A stretch of 64,000 bases of DNA. Origin: an uncultured Candidatus Peregrinibacteria bacterium (GTDB lineage: Bacteria > Patescibacteriota > Gracilibacteria > UBA1369). The position numbers and the translations under genes were made by a program. The notes beneath the pieces were generated by a model. It was given only the letters and a program-made list of their open reading frames with translations, was not told where the DNA came from and ran no database searches. The stretch lies in the NCBI GenBank assembly GCA_937858825.1, contig CALMAI010000019.1, positions 1-64,000 on the forward strand, written 5' to 3'. Position 1 is the stretch's first letter. Each line of letters starts with the position of its first letter. Shown one piece after another: positions 41,113 to 56,100 of this stretch.

Positions 41113-44100
41113 GGCATGTACCTTTCTTCCCTACAACATCGCTTGAAGCACCGGATTATCGCAAGTTTTCTTCTCTTTTTTACGCTTTTTCAGGCTGTTG
41201 GATCTCCAGTTGCTCAGGCTCTGCAGTTGAATCCGATTGTTTTTGGACTGAATGAGGAGGAGCAATCCAGTGAACCACAAATGCATGTTGGGATTATTGC
41301 CGTTTTGGTGGAAGAGGGTCTGATGAATGAAACGAAGGATTATCCAGGTATTTCGGCAGATTATAGTGAGCTAACCACACAAAAACTTTCTGATCGCGTG
41401 GTTCGATATGCTTTGGACGCACAACGATCACAAGAGTATACCAAGGCTACTGTTATTCCGGTAAGCCAGGTTGAGCAGGTGGAGGACATTGCTCATTCCC
41501 TTGAGCGGCTCTACTTTGAAGGCGATGGTTCAAGTGGGATGGTCACCAAACTTGCGGGAGTTGTTTTGATCGGAAATGTTCCAATGCCGGTAGTAAACAA
41601 GAATGGAAATCCATTGGTGAGCATGCTCCCCTACACTGATTTTGAAGATAAAGTGTACACCTTTGACCGGGCGAGTGGTCAATATCTGGCCAACTCAAAT
41701 GTAATCAATCCCAAAGCTGATGTGTGGCATGGTGTTATTCGTCCACCAGTTGGAGGGGAAGAAGGGAAAGAGCTTCTGGCCGAATTCCTGGACAAAAATC
41801 ACCTTTACCATAATGGGAATGCTGACTTCACGCAGTTTTCAAAGAAACTTTTCTTCATGGATTTCATTCGTGAATTTGAACAAATGGACAAACAGGGTTT
41901 CCAGAATTACCTCCAGTATCTGGAAATATGGGAAGATCTTTCGTACTATCGTTACAATAAACATCTGCTTTCATACCTTCTTGGTGAGAATGAAGAGTCT
42001 CTCCAGCCAGGGGATGGTTTTGATAATGATGGTGATGGAAAAATTGATGAAGACCCAGCGGATGGTGTGGATAATGATGGCGATGCTGAAGCAGGAAGTC
42101 CGCTTCATGGCCTGGCGGATGGAATCGATAATGATAATGATGGTCAGATTGATGAGCCGGATGAAGGTCGATTTGGTATTTGTGACATTGTTCCAAATAT
42201 TCCGAATCAACTGAAAGATTGTAGTATTCCGGGGCAAGAGTTGATTGTGAATAATTTTTATAATGTAAAACCGGATTCAAAATATTTTGTAGCTGACAGT
42301 ATTGATAATGATGGCGATGGCGTTGTAGATAATGGGATTGATGAAGACGACGGAGATCCATTTATAGGGATTGATAATGATCTGGATGGGTTGATTGATG
42401 AAGATACGACGGATGATAATGATGCTGATGGGGATGGGAAAACTGATGAAGATCAGCCGGGTGACATGAATGGTGATGGATGTAGTGGGGAATGCGGTGT
42501 TGATGAAGATCTGGATTCCTATGATTTTGATAGTGATGGGTATCCGAATGGTTATGAGAGGCAGTATGGATCTTTGACTCCAGGTGGAGATTTGCCGACT
42601 GATCCGGAAAATCCGGTGAGTGTTCCTTTGGATTTTGTCGCGAGTCCGATTCCTTTTCTGAGGTTGTTGCCATTGCCAAATTCAAGCGAATGGATTGATG
42701 AAGAGTCTCCACTTGATGATGATGAAGATGGTTTAATTGAAGAAGATGGTCTTGCTGACAACGATAATGATGGAGATGGAAAAACTGATGAGGACCAGGG
42801 CGCGAGTGGTGCGGTTGATAGTGACTCAACAAAAACTATTCCAGATGCCCAAACCAAGCCGCTGATTGATCAGCTGGCCATGAGTTACGACAAACTTTTC
42901 GAAAAATTCTATTCCAACATAAATGACTGGGCGACATCTACCGGTCGATACAATCCTAATGTGACTTTTAATGTCGGTGGAGAAATTAAACACCGTAGTG
43001 ACGTTGCGAATGTCCCATCCTACATTACGATTAAGGATGAACTCACACGAAAGTATCTGAAGATTGTGAATGACGCTGTTGAAGATCAGATTGATATCAT
43101 TGTGAATGATCCGAATAATGTTCTTTCCGGGGATCAACTTCAAAAGCCAACGCCACTTTTAAAAGATTCATCATTTAGTGCTGATATTACATTGCCTGAT
43201 GATTCGGAGGTTTCTGGAAAGGGTTATTCGTATATTAATTTTGGGCAGGATCCATTCTATTCTGATGCTATTCTGGTGAATGGTCGACTGGGATCGGATT
43301 TGAAAACGATTGAAGATTGTTCACTTTTGCGCGGTAGTGAAGGACTTTCACCAACAAGTTCGATTTTGGTTGAGGCTCATCATCTCCGCAATGTGTTTGA
43401 TGATGATCTGACCAATTCTTTCTATGCCGGTTGTACTGCATTGAACTATTTTTCTCCAGAACGTTGCTTTGAAGATCGGGCACTTTTCTCTTTGTTTGAT
43501 CTTTTGGGTGCAGAAGAGGTCACGAATGAAGACAGCCCAACAACTGAAACTGCTTGCTATGATTTTAAAGAAGAGGATCGTTATCTGGATTACCGTGCTG
43601 AGGTGGATAATTATCTCAATCTTCTGGATGATTATGATAATGATGCGGCGAAAAACCTTGTTCCAAAGCCGGGTTCACCGTATTTATTCCCGAGCCAAAC
43701 AGTAATTTTTGATGATGGAACCAATGTTTTAACGCTTGCTGATATTGCCCGAAAATGGGGTCAGGTTGATGGTATCGATAATAATAATAACGGTTTTGTG
43801 GATGAGTATGGTGAGGGTGATCCGCAATATGGGATTGATCCGAGTGATCCACAAGCGGTTGGTGCCGCGATTTTAAGCAAAGATAAAACGTATGTTTTTG
43901 ATGAATCACCAGAAGCTTTCCCTGGTATTAAACGTTTGGAGTTTGATGTTGATACTGTGATCGCGAAAAATTCTAATGGGGATCCTATCTATCTGACCTC
44001 ATATGTTTCTCATGATAATCCGAATCTGGAAACACTTGCTGTCAGCTATAACACGAACGATAAGGGTGAACTGGTACCAAAATCGCAATCTCCACAGAGT

Positions 44101-47100
44101 ATCCCAATGGATAATCCACGATATTTCAGTTTTGTGGATAAGTTGGGGCGTTTACAGCAGATCCGGTATCCGAATATTTTTGCAGCGAACAGTATTGAAG
44201 AGGCTCGCGCCATTCTGGTACAGAAGGAGGAAGAGTTAAAGCAGATTGCGAGTCAGACCAGTGTGGCTTTGGATATTGATGGAAAACTAACGGCCATTGT
44301 GGATGGTATGCAGGATGTTTATACCGATCCGAATGATCTAACCTCTCTGGTAGGTGCCAATGCGGAGAAATTGGATGATGCGTACAAGTGGAAAGCAATG
44401 AATATTGATGACAAGCATGTTTATGTAATGGAGACCTATTTGGATCCACTTACTACGGCTTTTGTTGGAGATACAGATCGGGGTTATGAATCGCTCTATT
44501 TTGTTGCTGATGGGGATGCTGATACGGTTTTTATGAATTTTAATGGGGATATTCCAGATGCGGAAGCTGATCTGGAATTCCTGCAGGCTATGAATCATGA
44601 AGGGCCTGTTCCAACTGAACCAGGTGGTCAAAATGCTGGCGGAAGTAGTGGAGGTGATGATGTTTCTGATTATTTGGAAGGAATTTTGGTACCGATCTGG
44701 TTTCCGGAAATTTTAAAATGGGTGGATGATACGGTGAGCAATGTGAGTACCTACTCAGTTGCGCCGGCATGTAGTATTTCTGATTCTCCTGGTGACTACT
44801 ATGATCAACTCCTGGCAGCTGGAGATCTGGATGGAGATGGTGTTCCGGACGATCAGGACAGCAACCCAAGTAGTCCTGACAATGATGGGGATGGTATTCC
44901 TGATGGTGCTGAAAATACTGCACAATTGCGAGTAAGTGGAGATCCTCAAATTGTTGAAACCGGCTCAAGTAATGTTATTACCGTTTCTGTTGAAGGTCTT
45001 TCTGCCGTTGGCCAACTCCAGACAACCAATAGTTTTACAGAAATTGAACTGTCCGTAGATGACGAAAGTTTGGCCAGCATTGCATCGAACAATCCTACCC
45101 GGCTTCAGGGTGGACGGGCTGAATTCCGTATTTTACCAACCGATGTTTCTGGATCGTTTGTTGTGACTGCTACTGCAACGAATCAGGCTGGCATCACACC
45201 AGACAGTGAAACTCTGGCATCAACCAGCCGCAAGATTCGGCTTGTTTCTTATGAAAAAAATAGTGGTCCACTTTTTGATCAGGCTGGTTCGACCGGATTT
45301 ATCATTCTTGATGATGAGGAAAATATCATCGCCGAGGTTGATGGTTTAACAGGTCTTGTGAACATTAAAGATAACCGGTTTGAACTTGAGGTGTTGCCGT
45401 CACAAGGAGATAAGCCGGTACGATTGGCGGTGAAAGAGACGGCTTCGGATACTATTGTTGCATCGGTGTTCTTTGTGGCGAGTGAAGAGGATCCGATCTT
45501 CCTGGATAGTGAAGATGTTTCATATTTTAATACTTTTGAATCGCTGAACGGTGTACATATTAAGGATCTGGCTGAGGATGAGTTTGAAGTTGAGTTTGTG
45601 GATGATGATGCTCAGTTTCATGCTGGTGGTGTGTATTTGACTGAAAATGGTGACCGGTTTGGTATTGTTGATCGTCTTGGAAATGTGTTCCTTAAGGAGG
45701 ACTATGACCTGACATTGAAGCAGATTTCTTCGAGTCTTGATCCGGTTGTTTTTGAGGTTCGTAAGGGTTCTGAATCACTGTTTGATATTTATATTGGTGC
45801 TGATTTCCCACGGATTGAGGTTCTGGGGGAAGAAGGTGCTTATAGTGAATTCAATCTGGTTGCCGATGCTTTGAATCAACTTTTGAGCATGGTTTTGAAT
45901 GTTAATTTTGCTCATGCTCAAGTTCAGATTCCAGACACTGACGGGGATGGACTTTCTGACCTGGAAGAGATTGTTCTGGGTCTGGACATACGAAATACTG
46001 ATACCGATGGTGATGGATTTGAAGATGAAGAGGAGATTTTAAACAACTATGATCCGGCTTTTGCTGACGCAATTCTCTTTACGGATCTGACGAAAGATAT
46101 GCAAGGTTTCACTGATATTCTGGAACTCTTCCGTCGGGGAATTATTTCACGATTTGAAGATGGAACCTTCCGCCCGAATGATCTTTTGACTCGTGAAGAG
46201 TTTGTACAATTGAATCTTGGAGCGGTGTGCGTGCAGTGTACAAATTTTGATGAGAAAGTGAAATTTGCGATTGATGGTCTGTATAATCCAGATCCATTTC
46301 CGGATACAGATTTTTCTGAAGAGCTGCTTTATTGCGTGAAACATGCGAAAAATGAGGGAATTATTTCCGGGTATCAGGGCAGCCCGAATACCGGGTACTA
46401 TCTTCCGAAAGATTCAATCAGTCGCGCGGAGGCAACCAAAGTTATTCTGGAAACAGCGCAGGAAGAGTTTGAAGGCCTTACACTTGCCGATAATAATACT
46501 GCCGGCAAGCCGTGGCACTATAACTATGTGTTGTCCGCACAGCAGCTGCGACTGTTCCCACGGGCGCGCTTTACAGAACTTGATACACTTGGGCCAGCTG
46601 AATTTAAGGCCTGGTTTGATCAGCAAATTGCAACTCCAAATAGTGATTTTATCGCATGGCTTGAAGGTAATATTACCCGACGGGAGTTTGCCATTATGGT
46701 GACACAGCTTACCGAATTGTATGATTGTCAGGCGAATGATCAGGATGGTGATGGCCTTCCGGACAACTATGAAAAGTTTATATCTACCACTTCTGCGGTG
46801 AAGGCTGATACCGATGGTGGTGGCGTTAGTGATGGTGATGAGGTTTTGCGTGGATCGAATCCTCTTTTTGCGGATGATGATTTCCCAGAGGTACCGGAAG
46901 AAGAGGCTGCTTTTGATAGCGATGGGGATGGCATGCCTGATGAATGGGAAAATTTACATGGTTTAAATCCATTTGATCCAAGTGATGCCAATGATGATCC
47001 AGATGGAGATGGTCTGACAAATCTGGAAGAGTATGGTTATGGCACAGATCCAAACGATCCAGACACCGATGACGGTGGCGTACAGGATGGTGATGAAATT

Positions 47101-50100
47101 ATTAAGGTGATTGATCCTTTGAACGGTGATGATGACACCACTCCTGCCGCCCAGGATGAGGGTGGCTATGTTGTTGGGGACACTGTTTTTGATAACTATT
47201 TCTTCCAGCAAACGGACGCGAGTGAAGAAGAAGATTTTATTGAGTATCTGGATGAAATGCCTGCCGATGGCTCAAGCCGACTGTTCCTGAAGGCTTCAAT
47301 TTTGGATGAAAATGGTGATGTGAATGAAAATGATTCTACCAGTATTATTCGATTCTTTGCCGAGGATGGGAATGGATCTGCTGTGCTTGAACCGGCAAAT
47401 GTTATTGCTTTGAATGGTGAGGCGGAAACAGAGGTTCGGTCGACGACGAATGCCGGCGAGTTTATTGCTTCCGCGGAGATTGACGGGCAGTTTTATCCGG
47501 TTGATGAGCGGCCGATTTACGTGACTCCGCTTGAGCCGGCAGAGATTTTAGTTCTTCCGCTTTCGCCTGTTATTCGTACTGGTGGACTTTCTACATCCGT
47601 TGTTCATGTTGAAGTTTTGGATATGCATGGAAATCTGGTGAATAACGATATTACCTCTTTGACCTTTGAGGTGAATGGTCCGGGAACGGTTGATGAATCA
47701 TTGGATGAAGATCCAAATATGGATGGTTTGCAGGTTTCAACCATTACCGGCGATTATGATCTGGTTGTGACATCGACCGAACTTTCCGGAAATATTACAG
47801 TTCAGGCTTCATATTTTGAACCGACTGAGGAAGATCTTGCTGAAGATGCTTCTCCTACTGATCCGACTGTTACAAGCCAGGGAACTGTTCAATCTCGTGA
47901 TGATATTCAATTGGTTTTGAGTCCAGGTAGCGATACAATCCTTTCAGATTACGCGAGTACGACGAATCTTGAACTTCAGGTTCAGGATTTTGGAGGCTCT
48001 CTTGTTTCTGATTTCCAGGGAACCGCACAGTTCCAACTTTTGAATCCAGAGCTTGGGGAACTGCTCGGAACAAATCCTGTGCAGATTGTGAATGGACGTA
48101 CTTCTATTCCATTCCGCGCTTCGAATAAGGCTGGTGAAGCTACTATTTCTGCAACAGCAGAAGGTTTTGCTCCAATTAACACGGTTGTGACTGTTCTCCC
48201 GAAAAAGGCCGCTTACATTGTTCTTGAGGCCAATGAAGAGAAAATGGATAGTGATCCAAGCGCGCTGTTTGAAATTCATGGAAAACTCTATGACAACGAT
48301 GGAAATTTTGCCTGGAACGATTCTTCCACACAGGTCTCTGTAAAACTGACTGATACCAGTAAGCTCTATGCTCAATTCCAGACGCCTTCAACCGTTCAAG
48401 CCAATAATGGTGAGTTTGCCATCATCCTTCGTGGGAAAGATTTAACCGGACCTGTGAATCTGGTCGCTGAATCTTCCGGTCTGATTCCGGGTGTTTTAAG
48501 TACTCAGGCTGTAAAGAAATTTAAGGCTGAAGATTTGAATGCGATGACCCCTCATGTTCTCTTCGCATCAATGCTGGGAAGTGATTTTGGAAATGTTTTT
48601 GCTGAGGATTATCTTGGAGGATGGATGCTTTTTGCCGGTGATGATCGGGTTGTTACTGATCCAAACACTCAAACACAAAGTGTTGAAAAAGTTTTGAGTA
48701 AAGCACAGGCTGTTGTTTCACTTTTGAGTAAACCAAAGCCTTATGGTCGGCTTATGAATGTACTTCCAAGTGGGCAGATTCAACTTTTTGATCCTGGGCG
48801 ACTTGAGGTTTCTGTCATTCCTCACAATGGATCTGTTTATCCAAACCGTTTGATTGTTCGTGATCTTGAAAGTGATGAAGATGCCGTTGAAGTGGCACTG
48901 ATCCCAACAGTTCAGACACGTGCGAAAGTGCTAAGTCCGGATGCTACTGTGGATGAAAGTGGTAGTGGAATTTTTATTCAATCGGTTGTTGAAAGTGAAG
49001 ATTATGAACTATTGGAAAGAGACCAGGGCGTTAGTTATTTGAAGAATGGCAATGAGGTTTTCCGCATTGATCATAAAGGTAATATGTATGTTTTGAATAA
49101 CGATTTCCATGTAATGTTCGATGATTACGGAGGGCCATATTTGCGCTTTCTCATAACCGATCGCGGATCGGAAGTTCTGGACATTACGTTCCCGACTGAT
49201 CTCTTTACCAATGTGACACTTGTTCAAAGTGATGCATCAATCAGTAATGAAAATGGCACTTTAAATCCTGGTGCATATGTTCGAATCCTTAGCTCATCAT
49301 CGACTATTGATACCGAGATTGCTTATTCCGGAAACTCAACAGCACTGCCAAAAGGTCTCTTTATTGTGGATACCACCACAGAGCTGGATGCCAGCCAGGC
49401 TCCAGGTTTGAACTATCTTTCTTTAGAGAAATCGGATGAGGTTCCGGGCATTGGATTTACTGGTGACAATAAGCACATGCTTCTTTTTGCGGCTGGTAAT
49501 TCGGTTGGAGAATCGAATCTTCCATATGCTTCCGAGGTTGGTATTGTGCTTGGAGATCCAACTGTGCGGATTGATAATAAACAGTCGGCTTCCAATGATA
49601 CCGGCTTTACCCGTGATATTGGTCAGGAGATTTTTGCCGGTGATCAACCGGTGAAGGAGATGAATATTATTGATTACAACAGTGATGGTCGTGATGATAT
49701 TCTGGTAGTGTATGAAAGTGGAGAGGTTCGACTTTTACAGAATAATGAAGGGTATCCGCAGTTTGAAGATAAGGGAATTTTCCTGGATTTTCCGAATGGT
49801 ATTGTGAGCATGGCCAGTGATGACTTTGACCAGGATGGTCAGGAGGATCTGGTTGTGGCTCTTCAGGACAGCTGCCGTGAAGGGGAGGTTTGTATCAATT
49901 TTTATAAGAATTTCGGTGGCAATTTTGTGCGAAACTATCTTCAGCTGAATCCGTTTGATGCGGATAATCGTGTGTATATGTTGAAGAGTTTTGACTTGAA
50001 TAAAGACTCTTTCCCGGATTTGATTACGTCTGATGATACCGGGGCGGTCCGTGTTTTTTATAATAATGGCGGCTCACTTGAAACCTTTGGTCAGTTAATT

Positions 50101-53100
50101 GGATCGCTTGGTATTAGTATTGAACCGGGTAATAATTTGAAAACAGAAGTGCTGGTTGGATATGATGGAAGTCCTTTTAATTCACCGGATGATGTTAGTG
50201 ATGATGTGAATTTTGTAACTTTCAATATCCCAACCTCCGGGACAAATGTTCTTCCTGACCAACAGGATCAATTAAGCGCGATTAATGATGCTATTTTGAA
50301 TGGTGGGGATCTGGTTCAGGCAAGTGGGGGGACGTTACCGGAAATGGCACAGAAAGATTTTGTCTATCTGGATCTGGATCCAGCTCTTGGACTGCAATCG
50401 GAAAAGCGGGCTCAGGATTTGACGCCTCCGGCAAATGTTACTGCCCGTGGTGATGAAGTTGAGTATACGATTACACTTAGAAATACCAGCGGACAGACCA
50501 TTTCGAATGTGATGGTAAGCGATGTTATTGCTGGTAATGTTGAGGTGGATGAAGAGAGTATTACTTGTAGTGGATGTACTAATTTTGATGTTACGGAGTC
50601 AGGGCAGAGTGTACATCCGTATATTTTCCTTGTTGGAAATATGCCAGCCGATGCTATCCGAACCATTACCTACCGGGTAGAGGTTCAGGAAACGCCACGG
50701 GTGAAGATTGTGGTTGGCGACGATTTGAATACCGGGTACCTGAATGATGATCTTGGTGATATCGGTGCCACACCTGAAGGAAATCCAACAGGTAAGATGG
50801 TTTATTATTACTCTACGGGGGCAGATCCTGGTACAAATAAAGTTCTTTATGATACGTATGTTACTCCAGATCCACTGCCACCGGATACTCCGGAGCCTGC
50901 GCATGGGATTGATCTCGCCCAACTGCCGATTGATATAAATTTTGATGGCGTGCCGGATGTGGTCCAGAACTATCAGGAAGAGCAGGCTCCTTCTGGAAGC
51001 TTTAATCCTGAAGGTGCGCTGGATGAGATTGGCGATACAATTGAGTCGGCTATTGCTGCGTTTACGTGTAGCAGTGGATGTATCCCTATGCCGATTAACT
51101 TTGCATTCCTTGCTCCAGGTGCCATTAATGCTATGGGTATTCCGAGTGGATTTGATCCAGGTTTGCCGGTATTTGGATGGGGTGTTCCGAGCATTGTTCC
51201 TGTCTGGCCTCCGAGTCCGTATCAAGGTTCTACCGGTGGTCGAATCTATCTTTCACCAACACTCACCGGAAGTCTGGCGACCGGAATTTGTCTGGGACCA
51301 TATCTGGCTGGTCAATGTTGGGCGTTTAAGATCACTGATCTTTTGCCAAGCGGCCTTTGTGATGAGATTGCAGGAAGCATTAATGGTGCGATTTCAGCAG
51401 CCGGCTCTTTTGCTCAGGGTCTTGGTGAAAGCATCTCTGCTATTAGCTCTGATGGAAGTGTTGAAGGTGCGGCTGATGCAAGTGGACGAACATCGACTGG
51501 TGGTTTTGAGGGAAGTGCTTCGCTGGGGAACTATCAGTATAGAGCCTCGGTGCAGACGAATTTCCGCATACCAGGATTCCCTGCTGTTTTGACCAACTGG
51601 CTGGATCGACAAACAGAAGAGGTTATTAATAAACTCACAGATCTTCCGGATATTTACTTTATTTATCCGGATCCAACAACGCTTGTGGGAGCTTTTGTTC
51701 CTCAAGACACAGCAAACCAGAATGGGTCTGGTGAAGTGAAACCTGCGTGGGAGTTTCCGAAGGCCAAAGAGTGGGAAAGTTTCCGTGAGGTGCTGAGTTA
51801 CATGAACTCAATTCCACTTATTCAGATTGAGTCTCGTGATATTTTGATTAAGATTCCGGCGCTCACACGGCGTGAGATTGAAAAAGTCCAGCGGGATGCC
51901 CAACAGTGGGTGGTTGATGCCAAGGCCGAAGTTGAACGCGTGAAGCAGATTTGGACGTGCGATGAATCGAGCCAGCAGCAGACTATCTGTGACAAACTCC
52001 TTCTGGATGCCAATGATCTTATTAAGAGCGTGGAGAAAAATATTGAGATTCTTGAAAAATGGAAAGAGTTTCCACGGCAAATTTTGGCATGGAGAACGAT
52101 TTTATCGAAGTACGCATACGCGCTCATTTGTTATATGGATGCGATTATCAACTATACCGGTGGGTACATCCATAAGCAGCAGGCCCGTATTGATGCGTGG
52201 ATTGAGATGATTCGAAAAGTGAAAGAAACGATTGCCAACTGGCGGCTGCTCGTTGATCTGATGATTGAGTATCAGGCTTCTTGTGATAAGTGTTCAACAG
52301 CGCGCTTTACGCTGATGGAGTTGATTGTTCGGATTTTTGCGGTGATTCCATCTCCCCCAGTTATTCCGTTCCCGAAACTTCCAGACATCTACATTGATCT
52401 GTCTCAAATTCAGGTTGGATTGAAAGTTGTGTGGCCAAATGTTCGATTCCGACCGGAACCATTGATTATTCCAAAACTTCCACGGTTCCGATTGCCGGAT
52501 CTGCCTTCATTAACGGTGAAACTTCCAGGAATTCCTGTACTTCCTGAACCGCCAACTCTGCCAGAACTTCCGGATCTTCCTCCTCTACCACTTCCAACAC
52601 TCCCGGATATTCCACCTCCACCAAAGGTGCCTGAATTCCCCGCGAGTATTAAGGCAGTGATCTCAATTTTGAAGAAGATTATTCGAATTCTTTGTTTGAT
52701 TAAGAAGGGATTGATTCCTGTGCCGGAATATCTTTTGAAATCGCAAATTGAGCAGCTGACTGAGCGTCCGCTTTCTCCGCTGTTGCCGATTGATCTTGGC
52801 CTTAATTTCCAACTTCCGGCGATTGAATACGACTATGTTGATCGTATTGAGATTATTGGAATTTTGAACTTCCAGCTCGACTTTAATCCAATTTTTGACA
52901 CTGTGAAGGCTGTTGCCGATGACTGGAACTCAATCGCGACCGATCTTGTGAAAGTTTTAAACCAAACCGCTGCACAAAATGCTGCTGTTGCCGATGATAT
53001 TTTGCAGCCTGAATCTCCAATTGATGAAAATATTGAAGTCGACTTGAGTGCCGATGTAAATACTCTAACTGCCGTGCATCCGGCCCTGGGTGAAGCAACT

Positions 53101-56100
53101 GCCGCGCTCCTTCAAACATATGGAGCTCTTGAACGTGATGCTGAAAAGTATGCTCAAATGGCAGAAGAGGTTGAGGATATTCAACTTGTTGCCAGCCAGC
53201 GCCTACTCAACAATGATGATCCGCTTTTGAACCGTGATACTGCTGAATTAAAGGCTTCGATTGCTGCGAATCCTCAAGCTGAATTTGAAAGTCAGCAACG
53301 TTGGGTGGCGCTCCGAAATGCTATGCTCGACTATACAACTGAACAGGAAAACATTGATGCAACGATTGGAACAAGTGATGACCTGAGAACCATGGGGCGA
53401 CTTTTGGCCCAGGCCAACACTTTGGACGACCTTGTTCCCGATGAAAATGATCTGTTCATTTCTAACCGGCTGATTGCGGAAGAAGAGAGTATACAACTTG
53501 CTTCAACTGAGCCAATTGTGAATAGTTCGCAACCGAAATCCAATACTTTGAAGATTGTTGGTAGTGGCCTGACTTCGTATGGTCAGGAGGTGAAAGAAGA
53601 TCTGCAGGGAAGCTTGAGGCTACTTGCCGATGTTGGCGTGACTGATGCTCCTGGAACAACGGGGATGGAAGAGCCTGCGACGGCGAATAAGGGTATCTTC
53701 ATCCTCAATCATGAAAAACAGATTAATGAACGGTTGATTAATTATATTGATGAAGCTGATCAGGATTCGTGGCTGGAGTTCATTGATATCGATAACGATT
53801 CCGATAGCGACATTGTGTACTCCTATGGCAGCAATATTTATTTGAAAAAGAATCATGATGTGCCGCAGGTGCCGGTATTGATTGGGGATCAGCCGCGCGT
53901 GGTGGCGCTTCAAGATATTCTTCCGAACGAGCCGGCCGTGAACGATTTTGCAACGAGCTACAGCAATCACCAGGCCGTTGAATTGGCCTGGACCGGATCC
54001 AGTGACCCTGATTTGTCTGGATACGAAGTAACGTATAAAACCGCGCCAGATGCCTTTACCCAGGGAGGGCTTGGGGCAACCAGACGGGCTGGCTATGTTC
54101 TTCAGGACGAGTCTTTACTTGGTGGAGAGGAGCTTATTCCAGAAAACGCATCCCTTGTTCCAGAGATTATTTATCGTTCATATGCGGTTGCTGAAAATGT
54201 TGTGGGCACTGCTCTGGTGGATGGATTTGCACGACGGATTGTGGTGCCGGAGACGGGGGCTGCCACCGTTTCACCGCGGGAAATTATTCATACACTTGCT
54301 GATTCAACGATCCGAATTGATCAAGGCGGAAGGCAGGAAGGTGAGATAACTCTGCCAAAGGGAACAGCATTTGAGTTGCCAAATATTTATACCGAAACTG
54401 TTTCTCTGGACATTGTTGCTGGTGTTGTAGAGGTGATTAATCCTGAAGATTTTGTTGAAAAGATGCCAGTTGTGGAAGGTATGATGATCGATTTTGGATC
54501 CACATTGAAATCTGTTGATGGCGGAACTGGAACAGTGCGGCTTTTGGATGGATCGTATTTGCGACTGTTTGCCGGTGAAGAGTTGTACGTTGAACAGCTC
54601 CTCAGCAACGATAGTCCAACAGCCAATCTTACGGTTCCGAATGGATTCTACTATGCGCGGATTCAGGCTTTTGACCGGCTTGGCCGACGCAGCACCATGT
54701 CATCAACGGCTTTGATGGCGCCATCTATTTGTGCTGATGACCAACGTCCATTCCCAAATGCCGGCGCGACAGAAAAACAGATCGCCATCTTCAAACCATT
54801 AGAGATTGATGCGAGTGGATCATTTGATACGCAGGGAGATATTATCGGATACTGGATTGATACCAATCTGGAGATTGATGATGACAATGATGGAGATCCG
54901 ACCAATGACCGAAATCTTGGAAATGATCTGAATGTTCTGGTCGACTTTGATGGAGATGGAGACCCGGCAAATGATTTGGATGATCCACATTTTGTTCTTG
55001 GTCCGTATGGCGATCTGGATCAACGAAAAGTGAAATTGAACGTGATGGATGAGGCGCTTAATGTTGCCGGACAGGAAATTACTATTTCCATTTATGTTCC
55101 GGAGATTTCTCTGGATAGTTCTGCGGCGGAAAGTGGTACGATTTCCGGAAGCACGGATCCGGCAGAGAGTGAAATTCCCGTTTCTGTACTACGGGATCGT
55201 ATGGGTGTGATTGAAAAGATCGTCACTGATTCGGCTGATGAAAATGGTAAATACTTCACGAATGAGTCTGGTGAGTTTGAGATTCTGGATCTGAACCTGG
55301 ATGATACTTTAGTTATTAAAAATGATGCCGGTGAGGCGATTGGTGAAATTAATCCGGAGACTGGCCGCATTGTTTTATACGATGATGACTATCGTATTGA
55401 TGTATTGCCGGCAGAAATACCACTTCTGCCAACACGAATTGTAGTGGTTGGCCCAGATGAGAAGGTCATTCTGACCATGTTCCTGGTACCGGATATTAAT
55501 ACTGACACAACGATTGATCCTTCTGATTTTCCATATGATGAAGCGACCGTGGCGTTGTTTGAAGGCGTGCATATTAAGGATATTGATCCGCTCGATTCGT
55601 TTGAAATGCGAATGATTCCAACTGATGATGTTAATTGGCCGGGGGCCACAGAGATTGTTTCTGGTAGTGGTGATGACGAGGTACGTGCGGCGCTGGTGGA
55701 TACTGGTGGTAATTTCTATATTTTTGATCAGCGTATGAGTTTACGCTTAAGGCCGGCGAACGACTTAAGTGATCCATTGGTGATTCAGGTTTTGATGAAT
55801 GATGGCGATGGCGCGCCAGTGGTTATTGCCGAGTTCTTTATTGCCGTGAATAGTGGCGATGGGCTCCAGTTTGTTCCTGCGGATAAGTTTAAACTCTTCG
55901 TGGAGGGAGGCGGACGTGGTCCACTTTTTGATAGTGATGGTGATGGCATGCCGGATCAATGGGAACTGGTTTACAGCCTTAATATTAATGATCCATCGGA
56001 TGCTCAGGAAGATCCAGATAATGATGGTCTTACCAACCTTGAAGAGTATCGGGCGCTTTCGAATCCGAACAACCCTGACACTGATGGCGACGGCTTCACC

